Shown: positions 35,590-45,781, counted from the first letter of the stretch. The stretch: DNA of 64,000 nt from Hydrogenophilus thiooxidans (GCF_019049855.1 NZ_JAHLSY010000006.1:1-64000); one strand, 5' to 3'. The notes: generated by a model from the sequence alone, not told the origin. Program-made: numbers and translations.

Positions 35590-36061
35590 GAGCGAGTGCT
35601 CCCGAAGGGTGGACGGTGGCGTGACCGTCGCAGAAGGTTTGCAGGATGAGCGCGGCGGCTACGGCGTCGAGGCGCGCTTTGCGCGCTTGCCAGCGGCGTT
35701 TGCCCGTTTCGCGCAGGAGCTGTTCGGCGTGTGCCGAAGTGAGTGACTCATCGACCCAGTAGATGGGTTTGGCGTAACGCGCGGTGAGGGTGTTCGCAAA
35801 CGCAGTGATCGCGGGATGCATCGGGTGGGGGTCCCCAGTTGCGGGTGCGGGCGGCCACCCCACCACGAACCCCTTGGGCTGCCATTCGGCGACGAAAGCG
35901 TCGAATGCGTCCCAGAAACGGCCTTCGGGCTGCGCGGCCAGTGTGGTCAAGGGGGTCGCGATCGCAACGGGCAGTGTGGCAACCGCAACCCCAATCCGCG
36001 CGTTGCCGTAGTCGATCCCGAGCCAGACGCCAACGCTAGGGGCGCGCGCGCGCTCAGCCAT
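35552..36061 (-). CDS. ruvX: RuvX/YqgF-family Holliday-junction resolvase-like nuclease
   Basis: 169 residues, RNase H-like fold. Catalytic Asp in LGIDYGNARIGVAVA, then VVGWPP, YWVDESLTSAHAE (second acid), and DAVAAALILQTF (third). Thought to process pre-16S rRNA 5' ends. Overlaps pyrR and yqgE by 38 and 8 bp. The C-terminal tail is about 15 residues longer than the core. Confidence 0.92.
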   Translation of the reverse strand: MAERARAPSVGVWLGIDYGNARIGVAVATLPVAIATPLTTLAAQPEGRFWDAFDAFVAEWQPKGFVVGWPPAPATGDPHPMHPAITAFANTLTARYAKPIYWVDESLTSAHAEQLLRETGKRRWQARKARLDAVAAALILQTFCDGHATVHPSGALAHAYGTPYDTATP

Positions 36062-36620
36062 GCCCGGCGCCTCCGACCAAGAAGCCCGGGCGCACGCCGA
36101 GCAGCGCGAGCGCTGCCTGATAGCGCGCTTCGGGTGGCGTGGAAAAGATGATCTCAGGGTTGGCGGGGACGGTCAACCAGTCGTTTCGGGCGATTTCGCT
36201 TTCCAGCTGACCTTCCCCCCAGCCGGCGTGTCCCAGTAAGACCAGGAAGTCGCGGACCGCGTTCGTGTCGCCCAAGCTCGGCAAGATGTCCCGCGACGAG
36301 GTGAGCGCCATTTCGTCGGGTAGCGTCATCGAGCCCGCCCATTCGCCACTGGGGCGATGCAGGACGAATCCGCGTTCGGTCGCGACCGGCCCACCGTAGA
36401 ACACCGGTGCGTCGGCAACGAGGGGGTTCACCGCGCCCGCTTCGACCCGCTCGAAGAGCTGCCCCAGGGTGATTTCGGTGGGACGGTTGATGATCAACCC
36501 CATCGCGCCTTGAGGGTGGTGTTCGACCAGATAGACCACCGTCTGGCGAAAATTGGGGTCGTTGAGCTCAGGCATCGCGACCAGGAAATGGTGTTTATAG
36601 CTGACGAAACGTTGTCCCAT
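36054..36620 (-). CDS. yqgE: YqgE/AlgH-family protein
   Basis: 188 residues. HHFLVAMPELNDPNFRQTVVYLVEHH, GAMGLIINRPTEITLGQLF and VFYGGPVATERGFVLH are the family blocks, with LLGHAGWGEGQLESEIARNDWL. Function not settled (AlgH is a pleiotropic regulator in Pseudomonas). yqgE-ruvX-pyrR-pyrB-pyrC order is conserved. It lies 18 bp downstream of the PBP1A stop. Confidence 0.93.
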   Translation of the reverse strand: MGQRFVSYKHHFLVAMPELNDPNFRQTVVYLVEHHPQGAMGLIINRPTEITLGQLFERVEAGAVNPLVADAPVFYGGPVATERGFVLHRPSGEWAGSMTLPDEMALTSSRDILPSLGDTNAVRDFLVLLGHAGWGEGQLESEIARNDWLTVPANPEIIFSTPPEARYQAALALLGVRPGFLVGGAGHG

Positions 36621-36638
36621 GGCGGTACTGGATCCTTC

Positions 36639-39002
36639 TTAGTTGAGGAAAGAGCGCTCCAAGATCGGCGCATAGGGCGTGCGCTCACTGGGGGGCGTTT
36701 CGGGAGTGGTGGGTAGCAGCCCCGGGTTCCCCCCCTCGCCGCCTTCCCCGTTGGGCGTAGGAGGATAGGGATCGGGCGGCGACAGTTCGGTGTAATAGTA
36801 CTCGGGTCGGCCGTCGAGGATCGTGGTCGTGATTCCCGATGGCATCGGCAAATAGGTTTCCGGAACGCCCGCAAGCGCCGTCTGCATGAAGTCGATCCAG
36901 ATCGGCAGTGCCGCCCGGCCACCGGTCTCCCGTTTGCCGAGCGGTTTGGGCTGGGGGTAGCCCACCCAGGTGACCGCAACGAGGCTCGGGTGGTAGCCGG
37001 CGAACCAGGCGTCGACCGCGTCGTTGGTGGTGCCCGTTTTGCCCGCGAGGTCGTTGCGTTTGAGGGCACGTCGCGCTGCGGCGCCCGTGCCCCGTTCGAC
37101 CACGGTGTGGAGCATCGAATCGATCAACCAGGCATTGCGTGCTGGAATCGCCCGCAGGCGCTCATCCCCGGCCAATGGGGGCTGCGCTTTCCAAAGCAGC
37201 GTTCCTTGTCCGTCGCGAATCTCCTCGATCAGGTAGGGCTCGATCAGATACCCCCCGTTTGCGAAGACCGCGTAGGCACGCGCCAACGTCCACGGGCTGG
37301 TCTCCCCGGCGCCAAGGACCATGGTGAGATACGGGGGGTGCCGTTTCGGATCGAACCCGAAGCGGGTAATCCACTGTTGCGCGTATTGCGGGGTGATGTC
37401 GTGGAGGATCCGCACCGCCGGTAGGTTCTTCGAGTGGGCAAGCGCATCGCGCACCCGCATCCACCCTTCGTATTTGTCGTCGTAATTTTTCGGCGCCCAC
37501 TCCTTGCTACCCGTGATCTCGGGGCCGAAGACGATCGGGGCGTCCTCGATCCAGCTGCCCGGCATCCACCCCTTTTCGAGCGCAGCCGAGTAGATGAAAG
37601 GTTTGAACGCCGATCCCGGTTGCCGAAAACCCTGCGTGGCGTAATTGAATTTGGCGAGTTCGAAATCGTAGCTTCCGGCAAGCGCTCGGACCGCACCGGT
37701 GGTGGGGTCGAGCGCCACGAGCGCCGCTTGCGCATCGGGCAGTTGCGTCGCTTCCCATTCCCCTTGCTCGTTTTGCCGAATACGGATCACGGCGCCGGGA
37801 CGAATCTGGAGCGTCGCGGGCGCACGCGGCGCGAGCGCGCGCTCGAGGAACGCGATCCCTTTGCCGGTCAAAGAGAGAGTTTTGCCGTTGCGCCAGACCG
37901 TGATCGCTTTCGGTGCGACGGTGAGGACGACCGCGGCGAGCGCTTCGGGCGCGTCTGGGTAGGCTTCGAGCGCTTCCGCAAGCGCCCCAGGGTCCCGCGA
38001 CTGTAAGAGATGAAGAGGAACTTCACCTTCCGGCCCGCGAAAGCCTTGGCGCTGGTCGTAGGCGATCAACCCACGGCGCACGGCGGCTTCGGCTTCCCGC
38101 TGCCATTTCGGGTCGACCGTCGTGTACACTTGCAGCCCCGCGGTCATCGCGGTTTCGACGCCGTAGCGATCGACGATCATTTGTCGGACCAGTTCGGCGA
38201 CGTGGCCGCCCCACGGGATCGGGCTCGTGACCGTATCGAACTTGGCGCCGCCCGCAAGCGCGAGCGGTTCTGCCTTCGCGCGTTCGTACTGGGTCGCGTC
38301 GATATACCCAGCCTCGCGCATGCGCCGCAGCACATATTCGCGCCGCGCCAATGCGCCATCCGGGTTGCGGTAGGGGTTGAGTTGCGACGGTGCTTTGGGA
38401 AGACCCGCTAGGAGTGCGCTTTCGGCGAGCGTGAGCGCTTGGATCGGCTTGCCGAAATAGACCTGTGCTGCGGCCGCGAACCCATAAGCGCGGTGGCCCA
38501 GGTAGATTTGGTTCATGTAGAGCGTCAAGATCTGGTCTTTGGTGAGCTCTCGTTCCAATTTGATCGCCAGTAGGATTTCGTAGAATTTGCGCCAATAGCT
38601 CTTTTCGCGCGTCAGGTAGAAATTGCGCGCCACTTGCATCGTGATCGTCGAGCCCCCTTGCGCTTTGGCCCCGGTGATGAAGTTTGCGAGCGCGGCGCGG
38701 ACGATGCCTTGCGGATCGACGCCAGGGTGTTCGTAGAAGTGCTCGTCCTCTGCTGCCAGAATCGCGGCTTTCAAATGATCCGGGACAGCGGTAATCTCGA
38801 CGACCACCCGCCGTTCTTCCCCGAATTCCGCGATTTTTTCGCCGTTTTTTGCGTAGATGCGTAACGGCATTTTGGGGCGATAATCGACGAGTTGCGTGAC
38901 GTCAGGTAGCTCCTGCCACGCAAAGAGGATGGTGGTGGCGATCACGGCAAGCGGCGTCATGAGGAGCGCAAACGCGATGGCCGTCCATTTGAGCAAACGC
39001 AT
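36639..39002 (-). CDS. mrcA: Penicillin-binding protein 1A
   Basis: 787 residues. Bifunctional peptidoglycan synthase: an N-terminal anchor (WTAIAFALLMTPLAVIATTI), a GT51 glycosyltransferase with the catalytic Glu in AAILAAEDEHFYEHPGVD and GGSTITMQVARNF, then an inserted OB-like domain near 310-420, and a transpeptidase with SxxK in PGSAFKP, SKN (AHSKNLPAV) and AGKTGTTND. The C-terminus is Pro-rich. Start MRLLKWTAIA; a longer frame to 39266 runs into the pilM region. Divergent from pilM, as in related genomes. Confidence 0.96.
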   Translation of the reverse strand: MRLLKWTAIAFALLMTPLAVIATTILFAWQELPDVTQLVDYRPKMPLRIYAKNGEKIAEFGEERRVVVEITAVPDHLKAAILAAEDEHFYEHPGVDPQGIVRAALANFITGAKAQGGSTITMQVARNFYLTREKSYWRKFYEILLAIKLERELTKDQILTLYMNQIYLGHRAYGFAAAAQVYFGKPIQALTLAESALLAGLPKAPSQLNPYRNPDGALARREYVLRRMREAGYIDATQYERAKAEPLALAGGAKFDTVTSPIPWGGHVAELVRQMIVDRYGVETAMTAGLQVYTTVDPKWQREAEAAVRRGLIAYDQRQGFRGPEGEVPLHLLQSRDPGALAEALEAYPDAPEALAAVVLTVAPKAITVWRNGKTLSLTGKGIAFLERALAPRAPATLQIRPGAVIRIRQNEQGEWEATQLPDAQAALVALDPTTGAVRALAGSYDFELAKFNYATQGFRQPGSAFKPFIYSAALEKGWMPGSWIEDAPIVFGPEITGSKEWAPKNYDDKYEGWMRVRDALAHSKNLPAVRILHDITPQYAQQWITRFGFDPKRHPPYLTMVLGAGETSPWTLARAYAVFANGGYLIEPYLIEEIRDGQGTLLWKAQPPLAGDERLRAIPARNAWLIDSMLHTVVERGTGAAARRALKRNDLAGKTGTTNDAVDAWFAGYHPSLVAVTWVGYPQPKPLGKRETGGRAALPIWIDFMQTALAGVPETYLPMPSGITTTILDGRPEYYYTELSPPDPYPPTPNGEGGEGGNPGLLPTTPETPPSERTPYAPILERSFLN

Positions 39003-39011
39003 ACTATTGTC

Positions 39012-39040
39012 TTGACAGCGGGCGGAGATTCGCCGATTAT
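39012..39040 (+). promoter_or_regulatory. Sigma70-like promoter of pilMNOPQ
   Basis: TTGACA (39012-39017), 17-bp spacer, GATTAT (39035-39040). It starts the pilus assembly operon from the 94-bp gap with the divergent PBP1A gene. Confidence 0.6.
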
Positions 39041-39096
39041 AGCTTTGCTGCCGCAAAAGCGCGTTTTTTATCGATCGAGGGGAGGCGTTGCGTTCG

Positions 39097-40134
39097 ATGC
39101 TGCGGTTGGGACGACACCAAAAAACGGGGGAGGGCGTTGGCATCGATTTGGGGCCGTCGGCCGTCAAAGCAGTCAAGCTCGAGCGGCGGCGAGAGGCAGT
39201 GGCGCTTGCGAGCGTTGCCACCGTGCCGTGTGAAAGTGGGTGGTATTCAGCCGCTGGCGTAGGCAATCAAAAGGCGGTGGTGCGCGCGCTCATGCAGGTG
39301 GGCCAAATGCTGGGGGGCGTCCGAGCGGCAGTGATGGCGCTTCCCGATAGCGCGGTGATGCAGCGCAGCGTCGTCTTTCCCGCCGGTCTGTCCGAACGGG
39401 AAGAGGAAGAGCAGGTGCTTGCCGAATTGGCCCGAATGTCCCCTTTCCCAGTCGAGGAGTTGCGTGCTGACTGGCAGGTGGTCGGGCCTGGCGCCGAACC
39501 GGAGACCGAACGGGTGGTGATCGTCGCCACCCGCCAAGAACGGGTCGAAGCGATGCAGCTCCTTGCCGAAGAGGCGGGGTTTGCCCTCGCCCACCTGGAC
39601 GTGGAAGGTCTGGCATTGCGTCGGGCGGCGCTGCGCGCGGAACTGCTCTCTGGCGTCACGGCGCTCATCGATGCCGGTGAAGAGACGATCGAGCTCGTCG
39701 TCTGGGTCAATGGCGAGCGGCGCTTCGACCGCAGCCAGTCGTTCGAAGCCGGTCGGGTTCGCCGTGACTTGGCGCGGTTTCTGCGTTCGAACGAGGCGGC
39801 TACTCAGATGCTCTCGTCGAATCGATGGAGTGAAGCGGCAAACGCGGAAGTGCTGCAACCCTTTTTGGCGAAATTCGCGTTTGAAGTTGCCAATCTGCTG
39901 AAATTTTTTCTCACCGCGTCCGAAGGGGTGGCGCAGATCAATCGGGTCCTGATTGCTGGTGGCGTTGCGGCACTACCCGGTGTGGTCGATGCGGTGCAAA
40001 GCATGGTTTCGCCGCCGGTGGCGCTGCTCAACCCCTGGGTGAAGCTCTCTGTCGCAGCGCGTTGGCAGGAGTGGTTGCCGGTTGCGCCGCGATTTGCGTT
40101 GGCAACCGGCTTGGCGTGGCGGGGGGTAGCGTGA
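39097..40134 (+). CDS. pilM: Type IV pilus assembly protein PilM
   Basis: 345 residues, actin-like fold. VGIDLGPSAVKAVKLERR is the nucleotide loop, ALIDAGEETIELVVW the second, and VLIAGGVAALPGVVDAV the third. It binds the PilN tail on the inner face of the membrane. Start ATG 39097 or TTG 39088, both near GAGGGGAGG. pilN overlaps the end by 4 bp (GTGA). Confidence 0.94.
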   Translation: MLRLGRHQKTGEGVGIDLGPSAVKAVKLERRREAVALASVATVPCESGWYSAAGVGNQKAVVRALMQVGQMLGGVRAAVMALPDSAVMQRSVVFPAGLSEREEEEQVLAELARMSPFPVEELRADWQVVGPGAEPETERVVIVATRQERVEAMQLLAEEAGFALAHLDVEGLALRRAALRAELLSGVTALIDAGEETIELVVWVNGERRFDRSQSFEAGRVRRDLARFLRSNEAATQMLSSNRWSEAANAEVLQPFLAKFAFEVANLLKFFLTASEGVAQINRVLIAGGVAALPGVVDAVQSMVSPPVALLNPWVKLSVAARWQEWLPVAPRFALATGLAWRGVA

Positions 40135-40721
40135 ATTCGATCGACATCGACCTTTTGCCGTGGCGGGAAGCGCTGCGCGAGCAGCGGCGACAGCGCTTCT
40201 ATCTCGGTTTGGGTGGGGTGGCCCTGTGCGCCGCGCTCGTCGTCGCCGTCGGGTGGTGGTGGCTCGATTCCCTTTTGGCGCGCCAAACGGCGCGCAACCA
40301 TTTCTTGGAACGAGAGAGTGCTGAGCTCGATCGGCAAATCGCCGAGATTCAGTCGTTGGAATCTCTGATTGCAGGGATTTTGGCCCGGAAAGAGGTGATC
40401 GAGTCGCTGCAATTGCGGCGCGTCGAACCGATCGCTGTCGTCGACGCGCTGCCGCGGTTGTTACCCGAGGGTGTGGCGCTCACCCAACTCGAGCGTCATG
40501 ACGCCGAGGTCACCTTGCGCGGTCTCGCGCGCTCCAACGGCACGGTCTCAGAATTGATGCGCGCGCTGGAGTCTTCTCCCGATTTCCATCGCGTCCGCTT
40601 GATCGAAACGCAGGCAACCGAGGTCGACCGGCAAAGTGGCGTTCGATTCGCGCTGGTGGTCGCGATCGACCGAGACGCGATCGAGCAGCGCACAAGCCAC
40701 ACGGAAGGAACGGAACGATGA
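40131..40721 (+). CDS. pilN: Type IV pilus assembly protein PilN
   Basis: 196 residues. The N-terminal IDIDLLPWREALREQRRQRF is the PilM-binding motif (NLLPWR-type), followed by one helix (LGGVALCAALVVAVGWWWL) and a periplasmic ferredoxin-like domain. Start GTG 40131 inside the pilM stop; upstream longer frames are not family-like. Overlaps pilO by 4 bp. Confidence 0.94.
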   Translation: MNSIDIDLLPWREALREQRRQRFYLGLGGVALCAALVVAVGWWWLDSLLARQTARNHFLERESAELDRQIAEIQSLESLIAGILARKEVIESLQLRRVEPIAVVDALPRLLPEGVALTQLERHDAEVTLRGLARSNGTVSELMRALESSPDFHRVRLIETQATEVDRQSGVRFALVVAIDRDAIEQRTSHTEGTER

Positions 40722-41380
40722 AGGCGCAATTTGCCCGGTTCGCTGCCCAGTTTCGCGATCTCGACCCGAACGATCCGGGATTGTGGCCGCTTGCGCCGCA
40801 GGTCACCGTTTGGGTCGTGGCTTTCGTTTTGGCCCTCTTTTTGGGATGGTACCTGTTGTGGAGCGACCAGATCGCGGCGATCGAAGCGGCGGTCGCCAAA
40901 GAGCCGGAGCTCAAAGAGCGGTGGTTGGCGAAGAAGCGGCTTGCAGTGAATTTGCCCCTGCTGCGCAACCAAGTGCAAGCAGCGGAAAAACAATTCGGTG
41001 ACCTCTTGCAGCGTCTTCCCAGTCGCGCCGAAGTCGACGGTTTGCTGAAAGAGGCCCACCGTTACGGGTTGCAGCGCGGTTTGCGGTTCGAGCTCTTTCG
41101 GCCGGGGAATGAAAGTGTGAAAGAGTTCTATGCCGAATTGCCGGTGACGATCCGGTTGACGGGGGATTACCACCGCATCGCCGGGTTCCTCAGCGACGTC
41201 TCGTCGATGCCGCGCGTCGTCTCGTTCGCCGACGTGAAATTGACCGTTGCGAATCAACCCGCCGAAAATCCAACCCTGCAGATGGACGCCACGCTTTTTG
41301 CGTATCGTTATCTGGATGAGGAGGAGCGTGCAGCGCAGGCCTCGCAGAAGGGTGCCCAGACGGGAGGGAAGCGGCGATGA
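40718..41380 (+). CDS. pilO: Type IV pilus assembly protein PilO
   Basis: 220 residues. One N-terminal helix (VTVWVVAFVLALFLGWYLL), then coiled coil (EPELKERWLAKKRLAVNLPLL), and a periplasmic domain with ELPVTIRLTGDYHRIAGFLSDVS. It pairs with PilN. Overlaps pilN and pilP by 4 bp. Confidence 0.94.
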   Translation: MKAQFARFAAQFRDLDPNDPGLWPLAPQVTVWVVAFVLALFLGWYLLWSDQIAAIEAAVAKEPELKERWLAKKRLAVNLPLLRNQVQAAEKQFGDLLQRLPSRAEVDGLLKEAHRYGLQRGLRFELFRPGNESVKEFYAELPVTIRLTGDYHRIAGFLSDVSSMPRVVSFADVKLTVANQPAENPTLQMDATLFAYRYLDEEERAAQASQKGAQTGGKRR

Positions 41381-41964
41381 GCAGGCGTTTTTTGGCCCTC
41401 TGCGGTCGGTTCGCGGTGATGGGGGGGATGGCGCTTGCAGCCGGCTGTGGCCTCGTGGTCCCGCCCGACGGAAATGACGACCTGGTGCAGTGGATGGAGC
41501 AGTCGGCTGCGCCGCTCAAAGGGCGGGTCAAACCGTTACCGCAGGTGCGCACCGTGGTTCCCCTCACCTACGCGGCCTATGATTTGCCCGATCCCTTTGC
41601 CTTGTCGCGCTTCTTGCCGCCACCCCCCAAAGTCGAGGCGGCAGCGGTCGATCCCGGATTGCCCGCACCCGATTGGACGCGCGCACGCGAACCGCTCGAA
41701 GCGTTTGCGGTGGAGGATTTGGCGTTGCGCGGGGTTTTGGAGCAGAAGGGGGCGCGGTGGGGGTTGATCGCTGCACCAGACGGTAAATTGTATCGAGTGA
41801 CGGTCGGCAATTATCTGGGCAAAGACTTTGGCCAAATCGTTGCGATCGAACCCGAAACAACCGATGCGGGGCGGCGGTGGCGGATCGTGCTGCGCGAATT
41901 GGTCCGTGACGACGAGGGACGTTGGCGGGAACGGGAACGCGAATTGGTAAGCCAAGGGGGGTAA
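41377..41964 (+). CDS. pilP: Type IV pilus lipoprotein PilP
   Basis: 195 residues. Lipobox MALAAGC with acylated Cys24. After a disordered Pro-rich linker (LPPPPKVEAAAVDPG) comes the C-terminal beta domain (LEAFAVEDLALRGVLEQKG, VTVGNYLGKDFGQIVAIEPE) that meets PilQ. Ends 1-28 bp before the PilQ start, depending on the choice of start. Confidence 0.94.
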   Translation: MSRRFLALCGRFAVMGGMALAAGCGLVVPPDGNDDLVQWMEQSAAPLKGRVKPLPQVRTVVPLTYAAYDLPDPFALSRFLPPPPKVEAAAVDPGLPAPDWTRAREPLEAFAVEDLALRGVLEQKGARWGLIAAPDGKLYRVTVGNYLGKDFGQIVAIEPETTDAGRRWRIVLRELVRDDEGRWRERERELVSQGG

Positions 41965-41992
41965 GGTGCGAAGGGAATGGCGAGGTGTGGCA

Positions 41993-44086
41993 ATGCGGTG
42001 GGTTGCCGGCTTCTGTGGACTGTGGCTAGCGCTCTCGGTCTGGGCGGCCCAGCTCACGGGCGTGGAACTGGTCGAGGGGGGGGATGGGCAGGCGAGTCTC
42101 CTCCTGCGGTTCGATGGGGCTACCCCTCAACCCGCCCACTTTCAGATGAGCGGACCGGCGCGCGCGATCTTCGACTTCGTCGGGGCCAAGAACGGGTTGG
42201 GGCGTTCCGAACAGCGTTTGGCGCGTGCCGGGGTCGAGCGGGTCTATCTGGTGGAGTCGGGACAACGGCTTCGCGTCGTTTTGGTGCTCGACGAGCCGGT
42301 GCCCTACGCGCTAACGGCGACCCCCGAAGGGTGGCGCATCGACTGGCGCCGTGCAGCGCTGCCCACGTCGGAACCGGTTGCCGACGCCATTGCAACTGTT
42401 GCGCCCGCACGAAGCGCGACCCCTGCAGCACCCGAGTTGGCGTTGGGGACCGCTGAAATTCGCGACGTCGATTTTCGTCGCGGCGAACGCGGTGAGGGGC
42501 GTATTGTCGTAACGTTCTCGTCGGCGAAGGTCTCGCCCGATTTGGTTCGCGCAGGTGACCACCTGGAAGTGCGTTTTCCCGACGTCCAGTTACCCGATCC
42601 GTTGCGCCGACGTTCGGACGTTCGCGATTTCGGCACACCAGTGGCCGAATTGCGCTTTGCGCAAAAGGGGCGCGATGCGGTGCTCTCGGTTTGGGCAAAG
42701 GGAGATTGGCAACCCACCGCGTACCAGGCGGATACGACCTTCGTCCTGGAGATCGCTGAACCGCCCAAAGAAGAGAACGATGCTGTTGCGGCGCTGCTCA
42801 AGCCGAAATACCAGGGTGAGCGCTTGACGCTTGACTTTCAAAACGTGGAAGTGCGGGCGCTGCTGCAGGTGCTCGCCGATTTCAGCGGCTTCAATATCAT
42901 TGCGTCCGACACGGTTCAAGGGACGATCACCTTGCGGCTCAAAGACGTCCCCTGGGATCAGGCGCTCGATATCATCTTGCAGGCAAAAGGGCTCGACAAG
43001 CGGCAAAACGGCGCCATCATCTGGGTGGCTCCCACCCAAGAGATCGCGCAGCGCGAACAGGAGCGCTTGGCGGCGATCAACCAGCAGGTGGAAAAAGGGG
43101 TATTGCGCACCGAGTCGTTCCAGATCAACTACCACTCGGCGGCTGAGGTGCATCAGATGATCCTAAGTGGTCGCAGCAGCCGTGGCGGGGGGGGAGCGAC
43201 CGGAAACGCCGCAGCGGGTCAGGGGTTTCTCTCCGCACGAGGTTCGGCAACGTTCGATGCGCGCTCCAACAAGCTCTTTGTGACCGACGTGGAAGAGCGT
43301 CTCGCTGCGGTGCGCGCGCTTTTGAAAGAGATCGACGTGCCGCCGAAGCAGGTGGTGATCGAAGCGCGCATCGTCGAAGCGACCACCAATTTCGGCCGGG
43401 AAATTGGTGCGCGGCTTGGGTTGGATGATGCGCGCATCCGCAGCCTGGGCGGTGGGGCGCTCTACACCATCGGGCCGTTCAACTGGCCCAATCGGGCGGG
43501 GCCCACCGTGTCCAATACCAATTACGGGTCGTTTGCGGTTTCGATCTTCAACCGATCGCTCACCCGCTACCTCAACCTCGAGCTCAACCTTGCCGAAGTC
43601 TCGGGGAACGGACGCATCATCTCGAGCCCCAAGATCATGACCGCGAACAACGTCAAAGCGCGGATCAGCGTCGGGGACGAGATCCCCTATGTGACCCCGG
43701 GAACCGCTACCCAAACGGCGACGGTCTCGTTCAAAGAGGCGGCGCTCGTGCTCGAAGTGACCCCGCAGCTTACCCCGGACGGGCGGGTGCGCATGGCGGT
43801 GGTCGTGGAGAAGAACCGCGCCGATTACACCCGTTCGGTGCAGGGCAACCCCCCCATTCTCAAGAAACAGATCACTACCGACGTGATCGTCGAAAATGGC
43901 GGGACGGTGGTGTTGGGGGGGCTTTTCGAAGAGAGCGATCAGCAAAATGAAAACAAAGTGCCGTTTTTGGGAGACCTTCCGCTCATGGGCAACCTCTTCA
44001 AGAACACCAACCGGACCGCGCAGCGAACCGAACTGATGATCTTTTTGACCCCACGCATCGTCAGCGACGATCTGCGCTTGCGCTAA
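41993..44086 (+). CDS. pilQ: Type IV pilus secretin PilQ
   Basis: 697 residues. Signal peptide WVAGFCGLWLALSVWAAQ; AMIN domains (about 25-260), then STN/N0 (LTLDFQNVEVRALLQVLADFSGFNIIAS) and N1 domains, and a secretin pore with KQVVIEARIVEATTNFGREIGARLG and GGTVVLGGLFEESDQQNENKVPFLGDLP. Outer-membrane channel for the pilus. Start ATG 41993 has GAGGTGTGGCA before it; GTG 41966 right after pilP is a second choice. Confidence 0.95.
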   Translation: MRWVAGFCGLWLALSVWAAQLTGVELVEGGDGQASLLLRFDGATPQPAHFQMSGPARAIFDFVGAKNGLGRSEQRLARAGVERVYLVESGQRLRVVLVLDEPVPYALTATPEGWRIDWRRAALPTSEPVADAIATVAPARSATPAAPELALGTAEIRDVDFRRGERGEGRIVVTFSSAKVSPDLVRAGDHLEVRFPDVQLPDPLRRRSDVRDFGTPVAELRFAQKGRDAVLSVWAKGDWQPTAYQADTTFVLEIAEPPKEENDAVAALLKPKYQGERLTLDFQNVEVRALLQVLADFSGFNIIASDTVQGTITLRLKDVPWDQALDIILQAKGLDKRQNGAIIWVAPTQEIAQREQERLAAINQQVEKGVLRTESFQINYHSAAEVHQMILSGRSSRGGGGATGNAAAGQGFLSARGSATFDARSNKLFVTDVEERLAAVRALLKEIDVPPKQVVIEARIVEATTNFGREIGARLGLDDARIRSLGGGALYTIGPFNWPNRAGPTVSNTNYGSFAVSIFNRSLTRYLNLELNLAEVSGNGRIISSPKIMTANNVKARISVGDEIPYVTPGTATQTATVSFKEAALVLEVTPQLTPDGRVRMAVVVEKNRADYTRSVQGNPPILKKQITTDVIVENGGTVVLGGLFEESDQQNENKVPFLGDLPLMGNLFKNTNRTAQRTELMIFLTPRIVSDDLRLR

Positions 44087-44125
44087 GGTACACTACGGCC
44101 ATGTTCCCAAAAAACCGAGGAAGGT

Positions 44126-44662
44126 GTGGAACCAATCGTATTGGTGGGGATGATGGGTGCCGGAAAGACCACGGTCGGCAAGGCGTTGGCGGCGCGCCAC
44201 GGGTTGGCGTTCGTCGATGCCGACGAAGCGTTGGAAGCGCGCACCGGTGTTCCGATCCCGCTCATTTTCGAAATGGAGGGGGAAGCAGGGTTTCGCGACC
44301 GCGAAGCGCGGCTGTTGGATGAGTTGCTGGCTCGAGAGAATCTGGTGATCGCAACCGGGGGCGGTGCGGTGACCCGCGCGGAGAACCGACAACGTTTCAA
44401 GCGCCGCGGCGTGGTTGTCTATCTGGAAGCACCGCTCGAGGTGTTGTGGGAACGGTTGCAACACGACCGCACGCGCCCGCTCCTGCAGGTGCCCGATCCG
44501 AAAGCGCGCCTTGCTGCGCTCCTTACCGAGCGGGACCCCTGGTACCGAGAAGTGGCCGACTTGATCGTTACGACCCGTCATGGTCGCTTGTCTGCGGTGG
44601 TGCAGGCGCTTGAAGAAGCGCTGATTGCCTATGGGGTGCCGTTGCCCGCACCGTCGGCGTGA
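44126..44662 (+). CDS. aroK: Shikimate kinase
   Basis: 178 residues. P-loop VGMMGAGKTTVG (7-18), DADEALEARTG shikimate site, FRDREARLLDELL, ATGGGAVTR, and the lid HDRTRPLLQ. Start GTG 44126 with GAGGAAG just upstream. pilQ-aroK-aroB order is standard. Confidence 0.96.
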   Translation: MEPIVLVGMMGAGKTTVGKALAARHGLAFVDADEALEARTGVPIPLIFEMEGEAGFRDREARLLDELLARENLVIATGGGAVTRAENRQRFKRRGVVVYLEAPLEVLWERLQHDRTRPLLQVPDPKARLAALLTERDPWYREVADLIVTTRHGRLSAVVQALEEALIAYGVPLPAPSA

Positions 44663-44698
44663 GGGGCTGTGACCCAAACCGAAAAAAGGAGTTGAGCC

Positions 44699-45781
44699 GT
44701 GCGCATCGTCAGCGTCGATTTGGGGGCGCGATCCTATCCCATCTGGATCGATGAGGGGATTTTGTCGCATGGGGAGCTCATGCTCCCCTACCTGCCGCAA
44801 CCCAAAGGTGTGATCGTCACCAACACCACAGTGGCGCCGCTCTATCTGGCGGGCCTACGCGCGGCGCTCGAACGGCATGGTGTCGCGGTCTCCGCGGTGG
44901 TGTTGCCCGATGGTGAGCGCTACAAAAACTGGGAGACGCTCCAGACGATCTTCGATGCGCTCGTCGATGCGCGCGCCGAGCGCGAAACGGCCGTAATCGC
45001 GTTGGGGGGGGGCGTGATCGGGGACATGGCCGGTTTTGCTGCGGCATGCTGGCAACGCGGTGCGCCGTTCCTTCAGGTGCCGACGACGCTCTTGGCGCAA
45101 GTCGACTCCTCCGTCGGTGGCAAAACCGCGATCAACCACCCCCGCGGCAAAAACCTGATCGGTGCGTTCTACCAGCCGCGTGCGGTGTTGATCGATACGG
45201 CGACCTTGCGCACGCTTCCGGCGCGCGAATTGCGTGCGGGGCTTGCCGAGGTGATCAAATACGGACTGATTCGCGACGCCGCGTTCTTCGAATGGCTGGA
45301 ACACCGCATCGAGTCGCTCTTGGCGCTCGATGCCGAAAGCATCGCGATCGCGGTCGAGCGCAGCTGCCGGAACAAAGCAGAGGTGGTTGCAGCGGACGAA
45401 ACGGAACGGGGCGTTCGCGCCACCCTCAACTTGGGTCACACCTTCGGGCACGCGATCGAGACCGCAACCGGTTACACGCAATGGTTGCACGGCGAGGCGG
45501 TTGCCGCAGGGATGATGATCGCCGCCGAAGTGTCGCTTCGCTTGGGGTGGCTCACGGAAAACGACTGCGCCCGGATCGAAGGGCTACTCATCCGTGCTGG
45601 CCTTCCGGTACGGGGGCCGGCACTCGATACCGACCAGGTCTGGCAACTGATGACGGGTGACAAGAAGGTTGTCGGCGGCAAAATCCGCTTCGTCCTGCTC
45701 AAGGGAATCGGGGAAGCGGTGGTGACCGCCGACGTCCCCAAAACCGTCGTCGATGCGGCTTTGGCCGCGCGGTTGGGCTGA
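44699..45781 (+). CDS. aroB: 3-dehydroquinate synthase
   Basis: 360 residues. Second step of the shikimate pathway, NAD and zinc dependent. [67 protein letters not shown], and the zinc His in [12 protein letters not shown] and HGEAVAAGM. Start GTG 44699 with AAAAAGGAG 8 nt before it. Confidence 0.97.
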   Translation: MRIVSVDLGARSYPIWIDEGILSHGELMLPYLPQPKGVIVTNTTVAPLYLAGLRAALERHGVAVSAVVLPDGERYKNWETLQTIFDALVDARAERETAVIALGGGVIGDMAGFAAACWQRGAPFLQVPTTLLAQVDSSVGGKTAINHPRGKNLIGAFYQPRAVLIDTATLRTLPARELRAGLAEVIKYGLIRDAAFFEWLEHRIESLLALDAESIAIAVERSCRNKAEVVAADETERGVRATLNLGHTFGHAIETATGYTQWLHGEAVAAGMMIAAEVSLRLGWLTENDCARIEGLLIRAGLPVRGPALDTDQVWQLMTGDKKVVGGKIRFVLLKGIGEAVVTADVPKTVVDAALAARLG